A model generated the notes under the pieces. The model had not been told where the DNA came from and searched no databases. It saw nothing but the letters and a program-made list of their open reading frames with translations. Of a DNA stretch of 64,000 nt, positions 27,735 to 35,757 are shown one piece after another. A program made the position numbers and the translations under genes. Numbering within the stretch: position 1 is the stretch's first letter; every line of letters begins with the position of its first letter. Origin of the DNA: Acinetobacter calcoaceticus (GTDB lineage: Bacteria; Pseudomonadota; Gammaproteobacteria; Pseudomonadales; Moraxellaceae); the NCBI RefSeq assembly GCF_004345325.1, contig NZ_SLVJ01000018.1, positions 1-64,000 on the forward strand. Reading direction: 5' to 3'.

Positions 27735-27911
27735 ATGCTGATGAATCTATTGATGATCTTAATGGCGGTGATGACTTTTGTCTTTGTGATTGCCGATCCT
27801 TATCGTGATGAAGCACTCACAAAGCAAAAGATCAGTGCTGAACAGATACAACCAAAACAATCGTCTTCGGTTTCTCATTCTCCACAACCAGGTCCAGAAG
27901 AGCTGAGTTAA
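27735..27911 (+). CDS. Small single-pass membrane protein (58 residues), unknown function
   Basis: I do not recognise this protein. A frame open from 27570 runs through the phospholipase terminator, so its first part is unlikely to be translated. From the ATG at 27735 it gives one hydrophobic helix (residues 3-20, NLLMILMAVMTFVFVIA) followed by a polar tail rich in Gln, Ser and Pro. No strong ribosome-binding site is seen, and an alternative ATG lies two codons later. It could be a genuine small membrane protein; conservation would decide. Confidence 0.4.
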   Translation: MLMNLLMILMAVMTFVFVIADPYRDEALTKQKISAEQIQPKQSSSVSHSPQPGPEELS

Positions 27912-27971
27912 TTTGCATCACAATGTCAGATCAACGGATGGCTGTGATGCAGTGGCTCAACAGGGGAATAT

Positions 27972-29879
27972 TTAATGATCTTGTGCGGTTTTCAAAAGTT
28001 GATAAGTCCAGTTTTTGCCATTCAACACATCCATATTGAGATCTGCATAGGCATTGTATAACTGGGTAGCGTCTTGTGGACAGGACTCAGACTTGCTGAC
28101 CCCAGTTTGATGAATCCCTTTATAACAATTGCTGACCTGATCGATAAATCCATAATAAGGTGAGCGCGGAAGGTTTGCGGCAGTAATGATTTCACTGGCT
28201 AGAAAATGTGCAGGAATATAATCTTGAGTGAGTTGTTTACGGTCAATTGGAAAGTTACTCCAGACCGAAAGTGGCGTTTCAAAGCGCTTTAATTGTACCT
28301 TTTGGGTCTTGTCTTGTTCTGAGGCGAAATAGCCATAATCATCATAGACTTTCTGTAGATTAGGCAAATGGTCACCAAAGAAGACAATCAGGGTTGGACG
28401 GTCTAATTTTTTTACGGTTTCAATCAATTGTTTGAGTTTTTGATCTGCACGATTCATACCCATCAAATAGGTATTCAGCTGACGTTTGGTTGAGTCACTG
28501 ACCCCAGCTTTGGTAATCGGATACCCGTCTTTACCAAAGCGATCATCGTTGTACATCGGGTGATTTTCGACACTAATGGCATAGATAAACTGCGGTTGAT
28601 CAGTGTTTTGAAGTTGTTGATGAATACTGTCATAAAGCAAATCATCATTGGCCCAACCGGCTTGGTTAATATAGTTTTTTCGATCCGCAGCATTGACCAT
28701 ATTCTCTAATGAGATAAAGCGTTGGAAGCCGAGATTTTGGTAAACCGCACTTCGGTTATAAAAGTATTTACCGTTGTTGTGCATGGCGGTACTGGCATAA
28801 CCGAGTTGATTAAAATAACGTGCCAATGAGTAGGTCGGACGTTTTAATTTCGAAACATAAAGCAATTCATTTTGGTTTAAATACACATTTAAACTGGTTA
28901 AAACTTCAAATTCAACATTTGCAGTTCCGCCCCCAAAACTTGGTGAGAGTAGGGTAGACACCTGTTGTTGATTAATGGTCGGGGTAATGTTTTTCGGGAT
29001 TGAGCGATCAAGTTGGGTGGCATCCCAATGTGATTCACTCATGATAAATATAATATTCGGTTGTACAGGTGCAGTTGCTTCAGTCTCAAGGGGGGCGCTG
29101 TGCACAACTGAAGCTTGAGCTGCTGTTTGCTGTGCTGCGACCACTGGCTCAGCTAAGGTTTCAACTGGGAATAAAGCTTGAATTTGTAGTTGCGAAACAT
29201 TTTTGGCCTGGAAGATTTTATTGTTCAGATTATCTACCGATTTGGAAAAGAAAAAGGTGCTAAAGCCCAAGGATTTGATCGTGAGATGATCACCCACCCA
29301 ATCACCACGGGTATTGGGTAAATAGCCAGTGTATTGGCACAGTTGAGAATTGACGGTTGTTGAGCAGTATTCGAAAAAATTATTTTTAAAGTTGGCAGTG
29401 ACAAAAAAACCGATGATAGAAATCGACAATGTTGCATTGATCCAAAGCAGGCGTTGTGGTTCTCTGGCTTCTTTTTTATAGAGCCAATAGAACAGCGCTA
29501 GAAATATTGTACAGCCAGCAAAGACCAGCACTTTCAATATGAAAGGTGAGGCAGTCAGTGTTTCACTGATCAACAGAAAATCACTTGGCACCAAACTGGC
29601 AGCGAGATATTGCTCTTTTTGGATGTTGATAAAAGTGAGTAATAGCACCACAAATTGACTAAGGACGATGGTCAGCCAAGTTTTTCTGAGCAGCAGATAA
29701 ACACCAGAAATCAGTGCGTAATTGAGTAGAATAGAGAACCCATATTTAAACAAACGTGCCGTTCGCGTGACTGGATGCATGGCCATGAAACGATTTAAAT
29801 CCTCTTGGTATAGGAAAAATACCAAGACCGATAAGATGGCGACCAGTAAGAACACGAGTTGCTGTTTCAAGAGTGACAT
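27972..29879 (-). CDS. LTA synthase family membrane phosphotransferase (sulfatase fold)
   Basis: The 635-residue protein has about five N-terminal transmembrane helices (to roughly residue 170) and an extracytoplasmic alkaline-phosphatase/sulfatase-like domain. Landmarks are IIFIMSESHWDAT near residue 278 (metal-binding Glu), the FGGGTANVEFEVLTS segment with the candidate nucleophile Thr near residue 317, and VVFFGDHLPNL near residue 495. It resembles MdoB/OpgB and LtaS, which transfer phosphoglycerol, and other members transfer phosphoethanolamine; the acceptor here is unknown. It is minus-strand, next to nadC, with its own gap upstream. Confidence 0.8.
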   Translation of the reverse strand: MSLLKQQLVFLLVAILSVLVFFLYQEDLNRFMAMHPVTRTARLFKYGFSILLNYALISGVYLLLRKTWLTIVLSQFVVLLLTFINIQKEQYLAASLVPSDFLLISETLTASPFILKVLVFAGCTIFLALFYWLYKKEAREPQRLLWINATLSISIIGFFVTANFKNNFFEYCSTTVNSQLCQYTGYLPNTRGDWVGDHLTIKSLGFSTFFFSKSVDNLNNKIFQAKNVSQLQIQALFPVETLAEPVVAAQQTAAQASVVHSAPLETEATAPVQPNIIFIMSESHWDATQLDRSIPKNITPTINQQQVSTLLSPSFGGGTANVEFEVLTSLNVYLNQNELLYVSKLKRPTYSLARYFNQLGYASTAMHNNGKYFYNRSAVYQNLGFQRFISLENMVNAADRKNYINQAGWANDDLLYDSIHQQLQNTDQPQFIYAISVENHPMYNDDRFGKDGYPITKAGVSDSTKRQLNTYLMGMNRADQKLKQLIETVKKLDRPTLIVFFGDHLPNLQKVYDDYGYFASEQDKTQKVQLKRFETPLSVWSNFPIDRKQLTQDYIPAHFLASEIITAANLPRSPYYGFIDQVSNCYKGIHQTGVSKSESCPQDATQLYNAYADLNMDVLNGKNWTYQLLKTAQDH

Positions 29880-29980
29880 TTGTTTTAATTTAGGCGTCGA
29901 GGATGGGCAGACATTATAGGCGAGACAGTATTATTTACAATGCTGCCGATCAATTTTTATGCAAAAAAGACAGATTTCGG

Positions 29981-30014
29981 CATCAATCTCCTGATTAAAT
30001 GGAGGAGATTGATG
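29981..30014 (-). terminator. Stem-loop after nadC
   Basis: CATCAATCTCCT and AGGAGATTGATG form a perfect 12-bp stem with a 10-base loop, 30 bases past the nadC stop on the minus strand. The T run comes about a dozen bases after the stem, so it is an imperfect intrinsic terminator or a processed 3' end. Confidence 0.5.
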
Positions 30015-30043
30015 TATTTGAAGTGTTTAAAAATTAAACCGTA

Positions 30044-30892
30044 TTAAACGGCATTAAAGCGCATTGATAAGTCGATGGCCTGAACATCTTTGGTCAATAC
30101 GCCCATTGAGATGTAATCCACACCTGATGTCGCGACTTGACGTAAATTGTCGATGGTAATATTACCTGATGCTTCGAGTTTGCAACGGCCAGCCACATAA
30201 TTCACTGCATCAATCATTTGTTGTTGGCTAAAGTTATCCAACATCACAATATCTGCTGCTGCATCGAGGGCTTGATTGAGTTCATCCCAAGTTTCAACCT
30301 CAACTTCAACGGGCTTGCCTGGCGCAATTTGTCTGGCTTGGGCAATGGCCTGAGCAATACCACCGGCAGCCATAATATGGTTTTCCTTAATCAGAAAAGC
30401 ATCAAATAAGCCGAGGCGATGGTTTTGACCACCACCGATGGCAACGGCATATTTTTGTGCAATTCTTAGGCCAGGCAGGGTTTTGCGTGTATCAAGCAAT
30501 TGGGTCTGTAATCCCTCAAGTTGCTGTACATAGGCCGCGGTTTTGGTCGCTACCGCAGACAGGGTTTGAATAAAATTCAATGCAGGGCGTTCAACGGTGA
30601 GTAAGCTACGTGCAGCGCCTTTTAAGCTCAGAAAGACTTCATTGGCTTGAACCTGTTCGCCATCCTGTTTGTGCCAGACGATTTCAACCCTGTTGTCGAA
30701 GGCTTTAATCAGTGCATTGACCCAAGGTTGACCTGCAAGCACCATCGCTTCACGACAAAGTATCGCTGCAGTGGCTTGTTCATGTTCGGGAGTCAATAAC
30801 GCGGTAATGTCACCGTCACCAATATCTTCTTGAAGTGCATGTTGAATATTGATTTGAATCGATTGTTCCAGCAAAGCCTGAGGTATCGTCAT
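30044..30892 (-). CDS. nadC: Nicotinate-nucleotide pyrophosphorylase (quinolinate phosphoribosyltransferase)
   Basis: The 282-residue cytoplasmic enzyme converts quinolinate and PRPP to nicotinate mononucleotide in NAD synthesis. Characteristic segments are QEDIGDGDIT at the N-terminus, the RPALNFIQTLSAVATKT helix, LDTRKTLPGLR with substrate-binding Arg/Lys, GGGQNHRLGLFDAFLIKENH and the VEVEVETWDEL plus IVMLDNF barrel strands. The length is typical. It diverges from ampD, an order kept in many gamma-proteobacteria. Confidence 0.97.
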   Translation of the reverse strand: MTIPQALLEQSIQINIQHALQEDIGDGDITALLTPEHEQATAAILCREAMVLAGQPWVNALIKAFDNRVEIVWHKQDGEQVQANEVFLSLKGAARSLLTVERPALNFIQTLSAVATKTAAYVQQLEGLQTQLLDTRKTLPGLRIAQKYAVAIGGGQNHRLGLFDAFLIKENHIMAAGGIAQAIAQARQIAPGKPVEVEVETWDELNQALDAAADIVMLDNFSQQQMIDAVNYVAGRCKLEASGNITIDNLRQVATSGVDYISMGVLTKDVQAIDLSMRFNAV

Positions 30893-31105
30893 TAAATATC
30901 CCTATATGTGATCGCCTTAAAATTGGGCATTATTCTAGCACTGCCGACCAAGCGATGGAGAAGTTTTTATTTTCAGTTGTTTTTTGAGTTAATGTTTATT
31001 AAATGTTCAGTTAAGTCAGCATAAGTGTTGCAGATTGCGTAAAATGATCGGTTGGAGAAGCTTCAGCATTTTTATCGTTAATCAGAAAAACAACAGAGGT
31101 ACAGC

Positions 31106-31690
31106 ATGCAGATAGCCGCACAATTTCAGTTGGTCGATGGACAACTCCATGGCGCAACACAGCATGCGACTCCCAACTTTAATGCACGACCTGATGAGAC
31201 CGAGATTCAACTGATCGTGATTCATAATATCAGTTTGCCACCCTCTCAATTTGGAGGTGGCTATATCGAACAATTTTTTCAAAATCAGTTGGATTGGTCG
31301 GCACACCCTTATTTTCAAACCATTCAAGGGATGCAAGTGTCTACGCATCTACTGATTCTGCGTACAGGTGAAGTACTGCAATTTGTCAATTTTAATGATC
31401 GTGCATGGCATGCCGGTCGATCGACTTATCTCGGCAAAAAAGAATGTAATGATTATTCGATTGGAATCGAGCTTGAAGGCAGTGATGATACTGATTTTGA
31501 AGATGTTCAATATCAAGCGCTCAGTGAAGTGGTGTTGACGATCCAACAGACCTATCCGAAAACGGCACAGCATATTGCAGGGCATTCTGATATTGCACCA
31601 CAACGTAAAACAGATCCAGGACCACATTTTCAATGGGAGTACTTTCGTGACCTATTAAATCAGAAAAAACAAAACCTTCTACATGATTGA
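31106..31690 (+). CDS. ampD: 1,6-anhydro-N-acetylmuramyl-L-alanine amidase AmpD
   Basis: The 194-residue cytoplasmic zinc amidase cleaves the peptide from anhydro-muropeptides during wall recycling, and its loss often derepresses AmpC beta-lactamase. Amidase_2 landmarks are LIVIHNISLPP (Zn ligand His40), the RAWHAGRS segment, NDYSIGIELEGSD, and IAGHSDIAPQRKTDPGPHF with the remaining ligands. AGAGG precedes the ATG. It precedes murJ by about 60 bp; together with MupP at 18.8 kb it shows active wall recycling. Confidence 0.95.
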   Translation: MQIAAQFQLVDGQLHGATQHATPNFNARPDETEIQLIVIHNISLPPSQFGGGYIEQFFQNQLDWSAHPYFQTIQGMQVSTHLLILRTGEVLQFVNFNDRAWHAGRSTYLGKKECNDYSIGIELEGSDDTDFEDVQYQALSEVVLTIQQTYPKTAQHIAGHSDIAPQRKTDPGPHFQWEYFRDLLNQKKQNLLHD

Positions 31691-31751
31691 ACAACGAATT
31701 TTTGATTCAGTTTGATTACAATAGCCACTTTAAAATAATCAGGTGTTGACA

Positions 31752-33293
31752 ATGGCGCTATGGCGATCGACCTTTGTAGTCAGTGCAATGACCATGCTTT
31801 CACGGGTGCTTGGCCTGGTTCGAGATATGGTCCTGCTCAATGTCTTTGGTGCAGGAAAAGACTTTGATACCTTTGTGGTTGCATTTCGGATCCCGAACTT
31901 TTTTAGGCGTTTATTCGCTGAAGGGGCATTTTCACAAGCATTTATACCGGTATTGACCGAGTATAAAACCCAACGCTTGCATGCTGAGGTGCAAATACTG
32001 ATCAGCCGAGTCTTTGGTTGCTTGCTGTTGGTGATGTCCTTACTGACCTTGGTGGCGATGATTGCAGCACCGGTGATTATTTATGCCTATGCCCCTGGTT
32101 TTCATAATGATCCTGTCAAATTTGATTTGGCCGTGGATATGTTTCGCTTAACCATACCGTATTTATTGTTTATGTCTTTGACTGCTTTTGCCAGCAGCAT
32201 ACTGAACAGTTATGGCTCATTTTCAACGCCGGCTTTCGCCCCCGTACTATTAAATATCACCATGATTGCTGCGGCTTGGTGGCTCACCCCTTACATGGCT
32301 GAACCGATTATGTCCTTGGGTTGGGCGGTTGTGGTTGCGGGGATCTTGCAATTGGCGATCCAAATCCCTGAACTGTGGCGAAAAAAACTGCTGATCCCAC
32401 CTAAAGTTGATTTTAAGCATGAAGGGGTGGAGCGGATATTAAAATTGATGCTTCCTGCGTTGTTCGGTGTATCTGTGACGCAGATCAATTTGCTTCTGAA
32501 TACGATTTGGGCTTCGTTTATGCAAGATGGCTCAGTATCGTGGTTATACAGTGCAGAGCGAATGACTGAGTTACCATTGGGGCTGATTGGCGTTGCCATC
32601 GGTACGGTGATCTTGCCGTCACTTTCGGCGCGACAAGCAGAACAGGATCAAGAAAAATTTAAAGGCATGTTGGATTGGGCGGCACGCGTGATTGTATTGG
32701 TCGGTGTCCCTGCCAGTATCGCCTTATTCATGTTATCTACACCGATTATTCAAGCTTTGTTTCAACGTGGTGAATTTAGCTTGCATGATACACAAATGAC
32801 CGCAATGGCACTGCAATGTATGAGTGGCGGGGTGTTGGCCTTTATGTTGATCAAAGTATTTGCGCCCGGTTTTTATGCGATACAGGATACCAAGACCCCA
32901 GTGAAAGTCGGTTTTATGGCTGTAGCAGCTAACGCGATCCTGAATATTATCTTTATCGGTATTTTTAAATTGATCGATTGGGATGCAGAGCATATGGCGT
33001 TGGCGATTGCTTCGTCAGGTTCGGCTATGGTCAATGCGGGCATGCTGTATTACTACTTACACCATAAAAATATTTTCCGTTTTGGTGCGCATTGGAAGAA
33101 ACTCTTTGTGCAATTTGTGGTTGCTAACTTAGTGATGATTGCTGCGCTGTATTATGGCTTGATGTGGTATGACGGTAACTTATCGCAATGGATGCGCATC
33201 CTAGAGGTTGCTGGTCTATGTGTTGCAGGTGTGGTCGCTTATGGGGTGGGTCTGCTGGTGATGGGTTTTAGACCGCGTCATTTAAAGTACTAA
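31752..33293 (+). CDS. murJ: Lipid II flippase MurJ (MviN)
   Basis: This integral-membrane protein of 513 residues with about 14 transmembrane helices moves lipid II across the inner membrane. The N-terminus MALWRSTFVVSAMTMLSRVLGLVRD and the FFRRLFAEGAFSQAFIPVL segment are signatures of the MviN family. I use the ATG at 31752, with AGGTG six bases before it, over the GTG three codons upstream that forms part of this site. It follows ampD and ends at a strong hairpin shared with the convergent FKBP gene. In Acinetobacter it marks the outside edge of the capsule region. Confidence 0.96.
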   Translation: MALWRSTFVVSAMTMLSRVLGLVRDMVLLNVFGAGKDFDTFVVAFRIPNFFRRLFAEGAFSQAFIPVLTEYKTQRLHAEVQILISRVFGCLLLVMSLLTLVAMIAAPVIIYAYAPGFHNDPVKFDLAVDMFRLTIPYLLFMSLTAFASSILNSYGSFSTPAFAPVLLNITMIAAAWWLTPYMAEPIMSLGWAVVVAGILQLAIQIPELWRKKLLIPPKVDFKHEGVERILKLMLPALFGVSVTQINLLLNTIWASFMQDGSVSWLYSAERMTELPLGLIGVAIGTVILPSLSARQAEQDQEKFKGMLDWAARVIVLVGVPASIALFMLSTPIIQALFQRGEFSLHDTQMTAMALQCMSGGVLAFMLIKVFAPGFYAIQDTKTPVKVGFMAVAANAILNIIFIGIFKLIDWDAEHMALAIASSGSAMVNAGMLYYYLHHKNIFRFGAHWKKLFVQFVVANLVMIAALYYGLMWYDGNLSQWMRILEVAGLCVAGVVAYGVGLLVMGFRPRHLKY

Positions 33294-33312
33294 TTCCAGA
33301 GCCAAAGTGCAA

Positions 33313-33342
33313 AAGAAAACATCGCTAAGGCGATGTTTTCTT
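33313..33342. terminator. Hairpin between murJ and FKBP gene 1
   Basis: AAGAAAACATCGC and GCGATGTTTTCTT form a perfect 13-bp stem with a TAAG loop between two convergent genes. The A/T-rich stem base gives a U-rich 3' side in both directions, consistent with a bidirectional terminator. Confidence 0.8.
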
Positions 33343-33383
33343 GTCTTCAATACCGCGATTGGGTGCGGACAATGATGAGAGAC

Positions 33384-34073
33384 TTAAGGCAGGATTTTTA
33401 ACAATTCCACATCGAAAATAAGTGTGCTATTGGGTTCAATCGCATCACCTGATCCAATCTCACCATAGGCCAATTTGGCAGGGATAAATAAACGATATTT
33501 AGCCCCTTCAGGCATCAGTTGCAGTGCCTCAGTCCAACCTTGGATCACTTGGCTGACATTAAACTCAACTGGTTGATTACGTGCGATTGAACTATCAAAT
33601 ACAGTGCCATCTAAGAGACGTCCTTCATAGTTGACCAATACCGTCGCCGTGGCTTTGGGTTTTTTCCCATTACCTGCTGCAATGACTTGATATTGCAGGC
33701 CAGATGCTGTTCTCACTACACCGGGTTGTTTTGCGTTATTTGTTAAAAACTCTCCACCTAATTGATTATTTTTTAAAGCAACCTGTTTAAATATTTCGAG
33801 TTGTTGTGCATCAGTTTGTTGTTTATATACAGTGAGGACCTTGGTCATCTCCTCATCCGTTAAATTCGCTTTTTGTCCCGCTGAGCCTTGTTTAATTCCT
33901 TGAGTAAATGCATCTAGATCAACATCTTTTAAAATTTCAGCATTACCACGACCCAAGACATAGCCATAGCTATATCCAAGCTGAGATTGGGGTGAACTTT
34001 TATTGCTAATCGAGGCTGCAAGACTACTTGAACAGGTCACAATAAGGCTGATGTAAACGAGTGTTTTTTTCAT
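33384..34073 (-). CDS. Exported FKBP-type peptidyl-prolyl isomerase (FKBP gene 1)
   Basis: The 229-residue protein has a signal peptide ending near SLAAS, an FKBP_N dimerisation domain (about residues 30-110) and a C-terminal FKBP domain (about 120-229) with VLVNYEGRLLDGTVFDSS, the VIQGWTEALQLMPEG segment and the closing LIFDVELL strand. It is FkpA/FklB-like, a periplasmic folding helper. It is the most divergent of three tandem FKBP genes that flank the capsule export genes, as fklB/fkpA do in A. baumannii. Confidence 0.88.
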   Translation of the reverse strand: MKKTLVYISLIVTCSSSLAASISNKSSPQSQLGYSYGYVLGRGNAEILKDVDLDAFTQGIKQGSAGQKANLTDEEMTKVLTVYKQQTDAQQLEIFKQVALKNNQLGGEFLTNNAKQPGVVRTASGLQYQVIAAGNGKKPKATATVLVNYEGRLLDGTVFDSSIARNQPVEFNVSQVIQGWTEALQLMPEGAKYRLFIPAKLAYGEIGSGDAIEPNSTLIFDVELLKILP

Positions 34074-34086
34074 CTTTTTCTTCCAA

Positions 34087-34109
34087 GAAAATAGAGCGAA
34101 ACTGCGCTC
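34087..34109 (-). terminator. Weak terminator-like hairpin after FKBP gene 2
   Basis: A 5-bp GAGCG/CGCTC stem lies just past the FKBP gene 2 stop on the minus strand and is followed by a TATTTTC tract. It is short, so the call is tentative. Confidence 0.4.
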
Positions 34110-34121
34110 AGCGGATGTTGG

Positions 34122-34784
34122 TTATTTCACTTTAATCAATTCGATGTCAAAAATTAAAGCACTATTAGCAGGAATATTCCCCGGTACACCTTGCTCACCA
34201 TAAGCCAGTTTTGCAGGAATATACAAGGTTGCTTTACTACCTTCTTGCATCAACTGTACACCCTCAGTCCAACCTGGAATGACTTGATTCAGTTTAAACT
34301 CAATCGGTTCGCCACGATCAAAAGAACTATCGAAGACCTTAGCATTGAGGAGTTGCCCTTTGTAATGTACGGTAACCGTAGATTCAGCGGTTGGTCGCTT
34401 GCCTTTTCCTGTTGCAGTAATCATGTATTGCAGACCTGATTTTGTGGTGATTACACCAGGTTTCTTTGCATTCTCTTTAAAAAATGCTTGATTCACTTGC
34501 TCTGCCGCTTTGGAATCAATTCCTTGTTTTATTTCTATTTCTTTTTGGAATTGTGTGTAGGCCAGTTTTAATTCCTCTTCAGTGTAGCGAGCGTCTTTAC
34601 GTGCATGACCATCACGAACCCCTTGAATAAAGGAGTTTAAATCGATTTCTGCTGGTGTTTGGCTTGCAACTTCATAACCAATGGCATAACTCACTTTTTC
34701 AGCTGGCTTGGTCATATCTGTCGGGGCTGCAAAACTGGCACCGCTGCTGAGTAATAATAAAGTCAGTATGTTAATTTTTTTCAT
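34122..34784 (-). CDS. fkpA: Exported FKBP-type peptidyl-prolyl isomerase (FKBP gene 2)
   Basis: The 220-residue protein has a signal peptide ending near SFAAP, the FKBP_N domain beginning with KVSYAIGYEVASQTP, and a C-terminal FKBP domain containing VTVHYKGQLLNAKVFDSS and VIPGWTEGVQLMQEG. I start at MKKINIL, a standard signal peptide; a methionine nine codons upstream lies in the terminator of the preceding gene. It is very similar to FKBP gene 3 across the N-domain and the catalytic domain, pointing to a local duplication. Confidence 0.9.
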   Translation of the reverse strand: MKKINILTLLLLSSGASFAAPTDMTKPAEKVSYAIGYEVASQTPAEIDLNSFIQGVRDGHARKDARYTEEELKLAYTQFQKEIEIKQGIDSKAAEQVNQAFFKENAKKPGVITTKSGLQYMITATGKGKRPTAESTVTVHYKGQLLNAKVFDSSFDRGEPIEFKLNQVIPGWTEGVQLMQEGSKATLYIPAKLAYGEQGVPGNIPANSALIFDIELIKVK

Positions 34785-34794
34785 GTCTATTCTC

Positions 34795-34820
34795 AAAAAA
34801 ATGGAGAGCAAAGGCTCTCC
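34795..34820 (-). terminator. Terminator after FKBP gene 3
   Basis: GGAGAGC/GCTCTCC forms a 7-bp stem with a 4-base loop, followed on the minus strand by seven T residues. It ends about ten bases before the FKBP gene 2 start, so genes 2 and 3 are mostly separate transcripts. Confidence 0.8.
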
Positions 34821-34834
34821 AATGGATGATGATC

Positions 34835-35572
34835 TTATTTTACTTTGATGAGTTCTACATCAAAAATTAAAGCACTATTTGGTGGAATCCCAGGTACACC
34901 TTGAGTACCATAAGCAAGTTTAGACGGGATATATAGTGTAGCTTTTGCCCCTTCTTTTAGTAACTGGAAGCCTTCGGTCCAACCTGATACAACTTGATTC
35001 AATTTAAACTCAATAGGCTCGCCACGCTCAAAAGAGCTATCAAACACTTTGCCATCTAGTAATTGCCCTTTATAGTGCACTGTTACAGTGGATTCGGCAG
35101 TCGGCTGTTTGCCAGTACCTTGCTGGTTAATTTTATATTGCAAACCTGAAGGTGTGGTTTTGACATCCGGTTTTTTTGCATTTTCCTCGAAAAACTTTTG
35201 ACTTAAAGCATCATTGCTTTTTGCATCAGTAAGTTGCTTCTGTTGGTTTTTTTTGTCTTCAGTTAATTGTTTTTGTTTCAATATTTCTTGAAATTCAACA
35301 TATGCCGTTTGTAATTCTTCATCCGTGTATATGCGATCTTTACGCGCATAGCCATCGCGCACACCCTGAATAAAAATATTTAAATCAATTTCTTCCGGAG
35401 TTTGGCTAGCTACTTCATAACCGATTGCATAACTAATCTTTTCAGCAGAAGTGGCGTTTTTATTGATCGCGATCGTGCTGACCTCAACAGGATTTTTAGT
35501 CGCGTAATAAACAGGGATAAGCGCAGCACCGCCTAATAAAACTGCGATGGTTATCGGTAAGGCTTTACTCAT
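34835..35572 (-). CDS. Membrane-anchored FKBP-type peptidyl-prolyl isomerase (FKBP gene 3)
   Basis: The 245-residue protein keeps the FKBP_N and FKBP domains of gene 2 (KISYAIGYEVASQTP at about residue 45; VTVHYKGQLLDGKVFDSS at about 165) but starts with an uncleaved-looking hydrophobic segment (residues 5-24, TIAVLLGGAALIPVYY) instead of a normal signal peptide with a cleavage site. It also has a longer Lys/Gln-rich coil between the domains. It is probably periplasmic and tethered to the inner membrane. It is the FKBP gene nearest wzc. Confidence 0.88.
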   Translation of the reverse strand: MSKALPITIAVLLGGAALIPVYYATKNPVEVSTIAINKNATSAEKISYAIGYEVASQTPEEIDLNIFIQGVRDGYARKDRIYTDEELQTAYVEFQEILKQKQLTEDKKNQQKQLTDAKSNDALSQKFFEENAKKPDVKTTPSGLQYKINQQGTGKQPTAESTVTVHYKGQLLDGKVFDSSFERGEPIEFKLNQVVSGWTEGFQLLKEGAKATLYIPSKLAYGTQGVPGIPPNSALIFDVELIKVK

Positions 35573-35718
35573 AAGGGGGTCTCAATTCTAATCTTAAATA
35601 ACAAATTTATTTGACTTAGTTTAATGATTGCAGCCAAAGTCGTCTATATCAGAAGCTTGATATCTCGAAAGTTAAAACAATTTAAAACAAAGCTTGCAGC
35701 CCAATAAATAGTTAAAAA

Positions 35719-35745
35719 AAACTAGATCAGTGATCTAGTTTTTTT
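35719..35745. terminator. Terminator after wzc
   Basis: AAACTAGATCA and TGATCTAGTTT are perfect 11-bp arms around a single base, with A and T runs on both flanks. On the minus strand it lies 13 bases after the wzc stop and would end the wza-wzb-wzc transcript. Confidence 0.85.
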
Positions 35746-35757
35746 AAAAAATTGATT

